The notes below the pieces were generated by a model. It was not told the DNA's origin and ran no database searches. It saw only the letters and a program-made list of their open reading frames with translations. Source: Endozoicomonas sp965199185 (GTDB lineage Bacteria; Pseudomonadota; Gammaproteobacteria; Pseudomonadales; Endozoicomonadaceae). From it: 64,000 nucleotides of DNA. Position numbers and translations under genes: made by a program. Shown in pieces: positions 56,166 to 63,665 of the stretch (positions are counted from its first letter, which is position 1; the number at the start of each line of letters is the position of its first letter). The stretch covers positions 124,001-188,000 of the forward strand of contig CBDAQW010000018.1 in the NCBI GenBank assembly GCA_965199185.1, read 5' to 3'.

Positions 56166-58179
56166 ATGGCTCGCCAGTTTAAAGTATCTTCGATATTCAG
56201 TCCGGCAGGTGATCAGCCTGAAGCCATTGAAAAACTGGTGGCAGGGATTAACTCGGGGCTGGCCTGTCAGACGTTGTTGGGGGTGACTGGCTCAGGAAAA
56301 ACGTTCACTGTCGCCAATGTCATCGAGCAGATTCAGCGTCCAACCATCATTATGGCGCACAACAAAACGCTGGCGGCGCAGCTTTACGGTGAATTCAAAG
56401 AGTTCTTCCCCAATAATTCCGTAGAGTATTTTGTCTCTTACTACGATTACTATCAGCCAGAAGCCTATGTACCCAGCTCCGACACTTATATCGAGAAAGA
56501 TGCATCGGTCAATGAGCATATTGAACAGATGCGTCTTTCGGCCACCAAGGCGTTAATGGAAAGAGACGACGCTATTATTGTCGCTACGGTATCAGCCATT
56601 TATGGATTGGGTGATCCCAAATCGTATCTGAAAATGATGATGCATCTGGATCGCGGTGATATTGTCGATCAGCGCACCATTCTCCGCAAGCTGGCAGAAT
56701 TACAATATACCCGTAACGATATGGACTTTCGCCGGGCGACGTATAGAGTCAGAGGCGATGTGATTGATATCTTCCCTGCTGAATCTGAAAAAGAAGCTAT
56801 ACGACTGGAGTTGTTTGATGAAGAGTTGGAGCAGATCAGTGAGTTTGATCCGCTGACCGGTGAAGTCCTGCGCAAATTGCCAAGAGTCACTATTTACCCA
56901 AAAACACACTACGTGACACCGAGGGAAACGATTCTCCAGGCGATTGACCATATTAAAGTTGAACTGGTCGAGCGCCTTGACGTATTGCGCAAGAACAACA
57001 AGCTGGTAGAAGCTCAACGACTGGAGCAGCGCACCCGCTACGATCTGGAAATGATGACCGAGTTGGGTTATTGCACCGGGATCGAAAACTACTCCCGCTA
57101 CTTATCGGGCAGTAAGCCTGGTGAAGCGCCGCCCACTCTGTTTGATTATATTCCGCCCAACGCCTTGCTGGTTATTGATGAATCCCATGTTACCGTGCCG
57201 CAGATCGGTGCTATGTACAAAGGCGATCGTTCGCGTAAAGAAACACTGGTAGAATTTGGCTTTCGTCTGCCCTCGGCGCTGGATAACCGGCCCATGAAGT
57301 TTGAAGAGTGGGAAGGGCGTCGCCCGCAAACTATCTTTGTCTCTGCGACACCAGGCAAATATGAAGAAGAACATCAGGGGGCAAATCGTCGATCAGGTGG
57401 TTCGTCCAACCGGGCTGGTGGATCCGATCGTGGATGTTTTACCAGCGACCACGCAGGTAGATGATCTCTTATCACAGATTCATAACACCGTTGCCAAAGG
57501 TGAGCGAGTGCTGGCGACCGTACTGACGAAACGTATGGCAGAAGATCTGACCGACTACCTGCATGAGCATGATGTGCGTGTTCGCTATCTGCATTCGGAT
57601 ATTGACACCGTTGAACGTGTAGAAATAATTCGGGATCTGCGTATTGGTGCCTTTGATGTGCTGGTGGGCATTAACCTGTTACGTGAAGGTTTGGATATGC
57701 CAGAAGTATCGCTGGTTGCTATTCTTGACGCTGACAAGGAAGGCTTTCTTCGTTCTGATCGCTCGCTGATTCAGACCATAGGCCGGGCTGCACGGAATGT
57801 GAATGGTCGTGCGATACTGTACGCCGACCGAGTGACTGGCTCGATGGAGCGAGCGATCAAAGAAACCGAACGTCGTCGTGAAAAGCAAGTGGCACACAAT
57901 ACAGCTCACGGCATTATCCCTAAGAGTGTACAGAAATCTGTTGCCGATATTCTCGAAGGTGCGGTAGTGCCCGGCAAGAAGAAGGGCGCTAAAAAAACGC
58001 AGAAAGTGGCAGAACCCAAAGCCTCTTACGATATTGATATGACCCCGGAAGCCATGACTGCACAAATCACCAGACTCGAAGATCGGATGATGGAACACGC
58101 CAGGAATCTTGAGTTCGAAAAAGCCGCCGACGTGCGTGACGAAATCACCATTCTTCGAGATAAAGTTCTGAAACATTAA
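56166..58179 (+). pseudogene. uvrB: Excinuclease ABC subunit B, frameshifted at a G run
   Basis: UvrB is the damage-verifying helicase of nucleotide excision repair. The first frame (56166-57464) holds Walker A LLGVTGSGKTF, the beta-hairpin VSYYDYYQPEAY, the DESHV box and VSATPGKYEEEHQG. The second frame continues in step with the family sequence from about 57380 (QIVDQVVRPTGLVDPIVDV), with helicase motifs YLHSDIDTVERVEI and QTIGRAARNVNG, then a C-terminal UVR motif. The frames meet at a run of five G (57377-57381); with four G the protein would be continuous and about 670 residues, the normal length. Both halves look under full coding constraint, so either a very recent mutation or a sequencing or assembly error is likely. 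Confidence 0.88.
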
Positions 58180-58200
58180 TAGATTAACCGTTCCTGAAGG

Positions 58201-58228
58201 TTGCTTTTTTTATCCGCATTGATAATAT
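58201..58228 (+). promoter_or_regulatory. Candidate promoter of the tRNA-Val gene
   Basis: TTGCTT (58201-58206) and TAATAT (58223-58228) are separated by 16 bases and end 13 bases before the tRNA 5' end. This is a plausible sigma-70 promoter for the now truncated tRNA. Confidence 0.4.
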
Positions 58229-58241
58229 ACACAGCAACTTC

Positions 58242-58283
<42 letters not shown>

Positions 58284-58410
58284 GAAAGTTGTTCGCTCGA
58301 CCAGTTCAAAATAGCTTAATAAAATCAAAAGATTACAGGCTTTTTTTTGCCATTCTTATTTCTTCCCAAAACCCTTTAGCGAACTTATAGCGAACTTGGT
58401 AGAGAATACA
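58284..58410. promoter_or_regulatory. Putative att region with AGCGAAC repeats
   Basis: This short non-coding stretch lies between the broken tRNA and the first element gene. TAGCGAACTT occurs twice in direct orientation (58377-58386 and 58388-58397, 11-base period), and its core AGCGAAC is present once inverted (58291-58297). Repeats like these are typical of integrase-arm or excisionase binding sites. No integrase gene is present here. Confidence 0.4.
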
Positions 58411-58644
58411 TCAGGAAACATGTTCCTCTGCCAGTGTTTTGAACGTCTTCTGATTCTCCACCCAGTTATCCAAATCCGACACTTTATATCTTACTAACTT
58501 TGTACCAATTCGGAAGAAAGGTGGTGGGGTGACTCCGCAGAGATTTCCTGTGGTTCTTGATAGGTCCAAGCGTTGTTTACTGACGCCAATGTACTTGGCT
58601 GCTTCTTTGGTAGGGAGGGCTGAGGCTGGGGTGCTTTGCGTCAT
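58411..58644 (-). CDS. AlpA/excisionase-like helix-turn-helix protein
   Basis: This 77-residue protein has a MerR-like winged helix-turn-helix of the HTH_17/AlpA type: LPTKEAAKYIGVSKQRLDL, then FFRIGTKLVRYKVSDLDNWV. Such proteins in integrated elements act as excisionases or as transcription regulators of the integrase. It is the gene nearest the att-like junction and has a 17-bp palindromic operator candidate just upstream (58672-58688). Confidence 0.75.
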   Translation of the reverse strand: MTQSTPASALPTKEAAKYIGVSKQRLDLSRTTGNLCGVTPPPFFRIGTKLVRYKVSDLDNWVENQKTFKTLAEEHVS

Positions 58645-58671
58645 AGCTCTTGCTCGTTATTGTTTTCCAAA

Positions 58672-58688
58672 TATTAGCATAGCTAATA
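58672..58688. promoter_or_regulatory. Element operator candidate O1
   Basis: The perfect palindrome TATTAGC-ATA-GCTAATA is centred 36 bases before the AlpA-like start codon. Related sites precede two other element genes at nearly the same distance. Read on the minus strand it contains TGCTAATAT, which resembles an extended -10 box, so a bound repressor would block the promoter. Confidence 0.6.
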
Positions 58689-58712
58689 ATTTTAGAGCAA
58701 GAGCCAGATGGC

Positions 58713-59330
58713 TCAGGGAGAAGCTATCTCACTAATTTTTGCAATGTAACTGATTTCGTTAGGGGTGTAGGATGACGATATGCCGGAAATGTCTACAGTG
58801 GTTTTTTCATTTGAGCTTTCGATTACTTTGCCGATATCGAATCGATTTCTTTTTCTTAGTTTAATAATTACTTTATTGTTTTTTCTGGGGCGGGTTTTCA
58901 TATCTAAAATAATATATTGGCCTTTCTCTATATCTTCATATTCTGCGTCAGCTTCTATTGCAATTTTTTCTTTGATGTTTTTCTTTAACCAGAGTGAGAT
59001 TAAGTATTTCGAAGGTTGTCTATTCGTTAAGGTCCCCATGACAGGAACAGAGGAGATGAAGTTACTATTCTCAATATATTTTTCTAGTTTTAGCTCAGGG
59101 TCTATTCTCTCAGGTTTTTCTTGAAGGAGTTCGGAGAACTTTAATATTGCGTCGGTGTTTAAAGGTACAAGGGCATTGAAATATTGACTTATTGCACCCT
59201 GTGTCATCTCTAAAGTTTCAGCAGCTTTTACTTGCGTAAGCCCTAATTCTTTTTTCTTATTCTCATAAAGCTGTTTTAATTTTGCTGCTTTTTCTCTGTC
59301 TTTTTCGGTGATTTTTCGGTCAGCCATCAC
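58713..59330 (-). CDS. Phage-type repressor, XRE HTH with S24-like tail
   Basis: The N-terminal ~75 residues form a Cro/CI-type helix-turn-helix (ELGLTQVKAAETLEMTQGAI followed by SQYFNALVPLNTDAIL). The C-terminal ~100 residues resemble the LexA/CI S24 domain in layout (VPVMGTL, then EKGQYIILD and KVIIKLRKRN). I cannot find the catalytic Ser of the usual D-S-M motif or an Ala-Gly cleavage site, so self-cleavage on SOS induction is doubtful. It probably binds the palindromes at 58672, 59362 and 61428. The gene is strongly AT-rich. Confidence 0.75.
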   Translation of the reverse strand: MMADRKITEKDREKAAKLKQLYENKKKELGLTQVKAAETLEMTQGAISQYFNALVPLNTDAILKFSELLQEKPERIDPELKLEKYIENSNFISSVPVMGTLTNRQPSKYLISLWLKKNIKEKIAIEADAEYEDIEKGQYIILDMKTRPRKNNKVIIKLRKRNRFDIGKVIESSNEKTTVDISGISSSYTPNEISYIAKISEIASP

Positions 59331-59361
59331 TAAACCTCTGTACCAGAAGGAAGGGAGATAT

Positions 59362-59378
59362 TATTAGCATAGCTTATT
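59362..59378. promoter_or_regulatory. Element operator candidate O2
   Basis: TATTAGC-ATA-GCTTATT matches the O1 palindrome at 15 of 17 positions and is centred 40 bases before the repressor start. It may mediate autoregulation of the repressor gene. Confidence 0.5.
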
Positions 59379-59529
59379 TTTCAGCCACGCTACCGCCACC
59401 GAGAAGTGATATCCGGTGGGGTACAAAATTTGTGCTTATGCCTGGTGCGGATAGCAGTAGCCCCACCGAAAAGCATCAATATTGTATATAATATTAATGT
59501 TTCTCCGTGAGGTAGTATATGCTGTGTAT

Positions 59530-59931
59530 TTAGACAGTGTTTTGTAGAATCAGGCTACACAACTCTTTATGTGATAGGCACTTGGAGAGGAAGGCTTCAG
59601 CGGAGATCGAATTTTTCCATTCCAGCCCCCTAAAAACAACTCCGCCGTGCTCTGATCCTGCAATTACCCATGCGTCACCACGAATACGATTTCTGCGTTC
59701 GAGCCATCTTTGTTGTTGTGTAGACAGATACTTTTTGGAAGTCAGGTCTATCATTGTTTGTGGGCGTTTTGGGAATACTTTTATATATTTCCATTCTACC
59801 CACAAATCTTTTGCTTCTCCTTCGAAAAACCAGTCCGGTACTCCACCGGCATAGTTATCGTTAATCTTCCATTTATACTTGTCCTTTGGCAGGTGTCGTG
59901 TAACAGCCCGTATGTAAGAATGTTCGTTCAT
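59530..59931 (-). CDS. PD-(D/E)XK nuclease, VRR-NUC/resolvase-like
   Basis: This 133-residue protein shows the nuclease pattern GGVPDWFFEG...DLWVEWKYIK (about residues 28-50), that is PD followed by E-x-K, as in VRR-NUC or Holliday-junction resolvase-like phage nucleases. The rest is poorly conserved. Its start overlaps the stop of the 45-residue gene upstream by ATGA, so it belongs to the exonuclease operon. Confidence 0.65.
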   Translation of the reverse strand: MNEHSYIRAVTRHLPKDKYKWKINDNYAGGVPDWFFEGEAKDLWVEWKYIKVFPKRPQTMIDLTSKKYLSTQQQRWLERRNRIRGDAWVIAGSEHGGVVFRGLEWKNSISAEAFLSKCLSHKELCSLILQNTV

Positions 59932-60065
59932 ACTTTTTCATTTTGCTCCAGGTTGTTTAGTACAAACTTGATAGTTCTTATTTCGTCACGATCCAAAGGC
60001 ATTTCTTCCATAGCTCTTTTCAGAAAAGAAACAAAGACGTATTTTTGAATCCAGTTCAGGTCCAT
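59928..60065 (-). CDS. Small phage protein of 45 residues
   Basis: This short frame begins MDLNWIQKYVFVSFLKRAME and ends QNEKV. Its ATG lies inside the last codons of the exonuclease gene and its stop overlaps the start of the nuclease gene by ATGA. Overlap on both sides in a compact phage operon argues that it is translated. I recognise no domain; it is probably a small helical protein. Confidence 0.6.
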   Translation of the reverse strand: MDLNWIQKYVFVSFLKRAMEEMPLDRDEIRTIKFVLNNLEQNEKV

Positions 60066-60631
60066 GATTTTGTTCCTGTGATATGGTCGATAATTGCTTT
60101 GCAATATTCGATTTGGTGCAGAGAATCATCCACAGCATTGTGGTGAACACCTTTTCTTTTAATTGTTTTCTTCGGGTCGATTCCGCATTGCTGTCCCAAG
60201 AAGACAAGTGTTCTTACTGAGCGTGATTCCCAGAAATTCCATGGAAAGGCCATATCGCAAACACTAAAAGCATTTTCCGTGATAACAATATCGAATGTGT
60301 TGTCGTTACCCCAGATATTCAACTCCATCTTTGGTGCTTGTTTCCTGATCTTTACAAGCCACTTGGTAAATAGGTCGAGTGCTTCTGGCAAAGGCAGGGC
60401 GTCCTTTGCTGTTAATACTTTTTGAGCTTCCTCGTTTTGCTCTTTCCACCACTTCAGGGTGCTGTCGTCTGTTGTACAGCCCAGATCAATACACGAGTCG
60501 CCACTGACGTTTACATAGAAAGTTTCTTTTTCGTCGGAGCCAAAGTTAAACGCTGCGGCACCAATAGCGATAATAGCGGAGGTGGGTCGGTTTCCGAGGG
60601 TTTCTATATCCAGCATGATCTGGTTGAGCAT
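60056..60631 (-). CDS. DEDD-type 3'-5' exonuclease
   Basis: This 191-residue protein is a DnaQ/RNase-T-like exonuclease. It has MLDIETLG (first Asp and Glu), the middle Asp in WGNDNTFDIVI and the final His-Asp in HHNAVDDSLHQIEY, so the active site is complete. Its closest types in my memory are short phage exonucleases (exodeoxyribonuclease VIII/RNase H-like). It follows a strong terminator and so may depend on read-through or its own promoter. Confidence 0.8.
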   Translation of the reverse strand: MLNQIMLDIETLGNRPTSAIIAIGAAAFNFGSDEKETFYVNVSGDSCIDLGCTTDDSTLKWWKEQNEEAQKVLTAKDALPLPEALDLFTKWLVKIRKQAPKMELNIWGNDNTFDIVITENAFSVCDMAFPWNFWESRSVRTLVFLGQQCGIDPKKTIKRKGVHHNAVDDSLHQIEYCKAIIDHITGTKSWT

Positions 60632-60654
60632 AAGGAGATTCCTTTCAGGGAGAA

Positions 60655-60680
60655 TAAAAAAGCCCTCACGAAGGAGGGCA
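60655..60680 (-). terminator. Rho-independent terminator inside the element
   Basis: On the minus strand, a perfect stem GCCCTC/GAGGGC (60662-60667 with 60674-60679) with a 6-base loop is followed by TTTTTTAT. It lies about 12 bases after the stop of the gene at 60692 and separates it from the exonuclease operon. Confidence 0.85.
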
Positions 60681-60691
60681 TAGGGTGGGGG

Positions 60692-61399
60692 TTATGCAGC
60701 CTGAGTCGTACCCTTGATGTTGTTGTACATCTCAAAGGCAGCGTCATACTGTGCTTTCGGGGAAAGTCCCATGAAGTCGAATCCTGGTACGAACCATGTA
60801 CCTTTAGAATTTGATTTCTTTTCAGGGAATAGTCGCCAGATACCCGCAAAGCGTGGAGCGTTCTGTGGGTGATTAAGCTGGATTGCACTGTTCCATTGCT
60901 TGCTGGCTGTCAGGCGGGTGCCTGAGAAGTGCATGATGGCGGGATGCAGAACATTACCTTCATCATCCAGTACCAGAATGGCGTGTTTGGCTGTCTCAGC
61001 GATGTTATGAGCTTTCTCACCGCCTTGCAGGGTTTCCATATGCTCACTGGCTTCTTTGAGCGTATCGAAAGTTCCCTGAATACCGCCGCCGAGATCACGG
61101 CTTTTCCAGACAGTGTACTGGATTTCGTAGTAAAGAGGGACGATCAGCAATGATTCAAAGAAATCATTGGTGATGGTGTTTTGCAGCAGTCCTGGGCGAG
61201 CACCTTCCAGTCCATCCAATATGGCGGCACTGTTACTTTCCACAATAACGATTCGTGGGATAGCAAGGTCTTCACTACCTACGTTTTCGTTACCGAGGCC
61301 AGCAGCGGCGTCGTAATCTGTTACTGCAACTGCGGTGCCTGACTGTGAACCGAACAGGGCAACTTCAGTGTTTTCAGTTTTTTCTTTTGCTTTAGCCAT
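60692..61399 (-). CDS. Phage early protein, possible ssDNA-binding or recombination factor
   Basis: I recognise no firm domain in this 235-residue protein. It starts MAKAKEKTENTEVALFG, has AIPRIVIVESNSAAILDG and a C-terminal GTWFVPGFDFMGL. Proteins of this kind sit in phage replication or recombination modules next to exonucleases and helicases, and some are thought to bind single-stranded DNA. It is flanked by an operator candidate upstream (61428-61444) and a strong terminator downstream, so it is a separate transcription unit. Confidence 0.5.
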   Translation of the reverse strand: MAKAKEKTENTEVALFGSQSGTAVAVTDYDAAAGLGNENVGSEDLAIPRIVIVESNSAAILDGLEGARPGLLQNTITNDFFESLLIVPLYYEIQYTVWKSRDLGGGIQGTFDTLKEASEHMETLQGGEKAHNIAETAKHAILVLDDEGNVLHPAIMHFSGTRLTASKQWNSAIQLNHPQNAPRFAGIWRLFPEKKSNSKGTWFVPGFDFMGLSPKAQYDAAFEMYNNIKGTTQAA

Positions 61400-61427
61400 A
61401 AGGCAATAGTCCTTTAGTTTATTGTTA

Positions 61428-61444
61428 AATTAGTATTGCTAATA
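61428..61444. promoter_or_regulatory. Element operator candidate O3
   Basis: This 17-mer matches the O1 palindrome at 14 of 17 positions (right half GCTAATA identical) and is centred 37 bases before the gene at 61399. The similar spacing at all three sites argues for shared control. Confidence 0.5.
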
Positions 61445-61470
61445 TTTACAGATGCATTAACCCATAGAGG

Positions 61471-61839
61471 TCAACGTGCCCGTAAATTCAGGGATACTTT
61501 TTCATAGGCTTCTGTACCGGCGATGTCACCTGTCAGTTCCCGTTGCTCACGCCAAGCGGTGTTTGAAACCCGTTTCTGGAGCAGGAAAAAAGCATCGTTG
61601 TCCCTAATAAACTGGTACAAACTGTCCCAGTCTTTTACGTTTGCAACAATTTGGGTGCTGGCAGACATGGATGCGTGGGCGGTACGTGTAGAGTCCGTAC
61701 CCATTTCGTTCATGGCGGCGAGTACCTGTTCGGATATCTCCTCAAATTCTTTGCTTAGTTCTTTGTCCTGTTCTTTCAGAAGACGACGTTCATCCCGTAT
61801 TTGTATCAGGCGCTGGGATAGCGCATCGAGATCAGTCAT
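61471..61839 (-). CDS. Hypothetical phage protein with coiled coil
   Basis: This 122-residue protein begins with a long charged helix (LIQIRDERRLLKEQDKELSK) likely to form a coiled coil; the C-terminal half, with DWDSLYQFIRDNDAFFLLQ, looks globular. The start overlaps the end of the next gene upstream by eight bases, so both are co-transcribed. I do not recognise a function. Confidence 0.6.
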   Translation of the reverse strand: MTDLDALSQRLIQIRDERRLLKEQDKELSKEFEEISEQVLAAMNEMGTDSTRTAHASMSASTQIVANVKDWDSLYQFIRDNDAFFLLQKRVSNTAWREQRELTGDIAGTEAYEKVSLNLRAR

Positions 61840-62092
61840 TGATCAGGTTCTGCATGGCGGTTTGAAGGTTTTCCATCTGCTCCTCAAGCTCGGCAATATC
61901 ACCGAGAGCGTCTTTCTTCCTGGCTTCCATTGCATTGATTTGCTTTTGGGTAGCATTGAGTGCGCCTTCTGCTTTGAGCATGGCCTTTTTAACTTTGTCC
62001 ATGTCCTTGGCGACAGAGAGAATAGTTGCACCCTTTGGTACGTCGTCGGTTTTGCTTTTGTTGGTTTCAGCAGGGGCTTTGACATCAGTCAT
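61832..62092 (-). CDS. Small coiled-coil phage protein
   Basis: This 86-residue protein has a Lys/Thr-rich N-terminus and then one continuous heptad-like helix (KKAMLKAEGALNATQKQI, then IAELEEQMENLQTAM). It lies two bases after the helicase stop and overlaps the next gene. It is possibly a partner or scaffold of the adjacent helicase; no family is recognised. Confidence 0.55.
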   Translation of the reverse strand: MTDVKAPAETNKSKTDDVPKGATILSVAKDMDKVKKAMLKAEGALNATQKQINAMEARKKDALGDIAELEEQMENLQTAMQNLIND

Positions 62093-62094
62093 TG

Positions 62095-62800
62095 TTATGC
62101 TCCGGTTTTTGTTTTTGTGAAGTTACAGAACAGGTCGAGCAGGTCATCCATACGTTCGACTTTGCCATCCAGCTTTTCGTAAACGTCTTCTTCCGCTGTG
62201 TCACGGGCAGCTATCCTGACTGTTTCAGTCTTTCTGGTCTGTCCGGCACGGTAGATTCTGCGATTGAATTGCTGATAGTGTTCTGCGTTATACGTCGGGG
62301 AGCACCAGATAGTGCTAGTCCCCTTCGTAAGGGTTAGCCCATGTCCCGCAGATTGGGGGTGGGCCATGATCAGCTTCAGCTTTCCCTGCTGAAACTGGTC
62401 AACTATTTTGGTTCTGTCGTTCATTGGCACAGAACCATCGATAAAGGCGTATGAGAATTTATATTTGTCAGCCCATCTCTGGAGGGCTTCTCTTTCGTGT
62501 CGCCAGTTAAAGGCAATGACACATTGTTCCCTTTCTGCGGCGAGTTCCATCACCAGTTCATAGCGGTTATCGTGGACTTTGATGATCTCGCCATCCTGGT
62601 CATAGACAGCCCCAGATAAAAGCTGAAGCATTTTCTTGATCCGGCTACCGGCGTGTAGTGCGCTGATTTCACCTTCTTCTGTTTCCAGCCAGCTTTGCTC
62701 CCGTAATTCGTGGTACTGGGCAATAACCTGTTTCGGCATATCAATAAGCATGGTGTTGACAGAGTGTTCAGGGATATCAAGGCAGTCTTCAAACCAATGT
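62095..62800 (-). pseudogene. SNF2-type helicase, C-terminal part (truncated by IS)
   Basis: The frame encodes the second RecA-like domain of a SNF2/DEAD-type helicase found in phages: QCVIAFNWRHEREAL, FIDGSVPMNDRTKIVDQF, LIMAHPQSAGHGLTLTKG and the final Arg motif FNRRIYRAGQTRKTETV. The coding frame is open upstream of the first ATG (62751), reading HWFEDCLDIPEHSVNT, up to about 62800. There the IS end begins and a stop follows at once. The first helicase domain is absent from the window and presumably lies beyond the IS. Confidence 0.8.
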
Positions 62801-62807
62801 CACTGAC

Positions 62808-63665
62808 TTAAGCCGCTTTCCCTTGGTACTGCTTCAATCTGCGTGCCTCAGCTCTCGGGTGTTGTAGCCTTTTATGCGGCTTTGGTCGTCTCTTTACAGC
62901 TCTTGGTTCTGACCTTCCCGGACGATTACCAACAACATGTCGGCCTATTATTTCCAGCATGTTGACGATCTTCTCTTCCAGCCAGTCGCCGCGCGCTCCC
63001 AGTAATGTCTGGTGGAAGGATACCAGCGTTTCCTGTGCCGCTTTAAAGCTGATCTCTCTGGGCATTTTCCTGATGCGTACTGCTGCCTTACCCATAAGGG
63101 CGCGTATCACGTTGTAAACCAACAGGTTCACTGCAATTTCTTTTCTCACCATTTCCGGACTTTTGCACCGGAGCATTTCCATTTGCATAGTGGTTTTGAT
63201 CACATCAAAATCGGTTTCAACGTGCCAGCGCTTCAGATACAGGCCGATGATCTCGGTACGAGAATACTCTTCAGCATCCAGTAAAGTGGTGACGATTATA
63301 CGGGTCTTATTTTTGACGGCACGAATAACCAGCTCATCAGGCATCTGATCGTATAATTCCCGGCTCATCCATTCCGGTCTTGCAGGGCGTGTTAGCCTGA
63401 ACAGCCCGTCTTTGTTGCCCAACCGTTGGTAGCACTTTCTGAAGTCAATAAGTCGTGCACCGTTTTTCTCAAACACCACATCTGCCCCGGCATGCAGCAC
63501 AAGAGCCAGCAGGAAATAATTTTCAAAATTCGCATCACCCAGCAGAATGTCGCCAGCACGCAGGTGAAACAGGAGCCTTCTGAGCAGGGCTTGCTCACCC
63601 GTCTCTTTGCCCTGGTAAGGAGCTACTGCATAATCGAGTAACGCACCACTGCCAAGGGATATCAA
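62808..63665 (-). CDS. IS4-family transposase, C-terminal frame
   Basis: This frame carries the second catalytic Asp in ILLGDANFENYF and the catalytic Glu within YLKRWHVETDFDVIK, an exact YREK signature. It ends in a basic tail rich in Arg, Lys and Pro, as in many IS4 transposases. It has no start of its own that fits the family. Open reading continues upstream to the A run at 63699-63705, where it joins the N-terminal frame by a -1 shift. Confidence 0.8.
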   Translation of the reverse strand: MISLGSGALLDYAVAPYQGKETGEQALLRRLLFHLRAGDILLGDANFENYFLLALVLHAGADVVFEKNGARLIDFRKCYQRLGNKDGLFRLTRPARPEWMSRELYDQMPDELVIRAVKNKTRIIVTTLLDAEEYSRTEIIGLYLKRWHVETDFDVIKTTMQMEMLRCKSPEMVRKEIAVNLLVYNVIRALMGKAAVRIRKMPREISFKAAQETLVSFHQTLLGARGDWLEEKIVNMLEIIGRHVVGNRPGRSEPRAVKRRPKPHKRLQHPRAEARRLKQYQGKAA

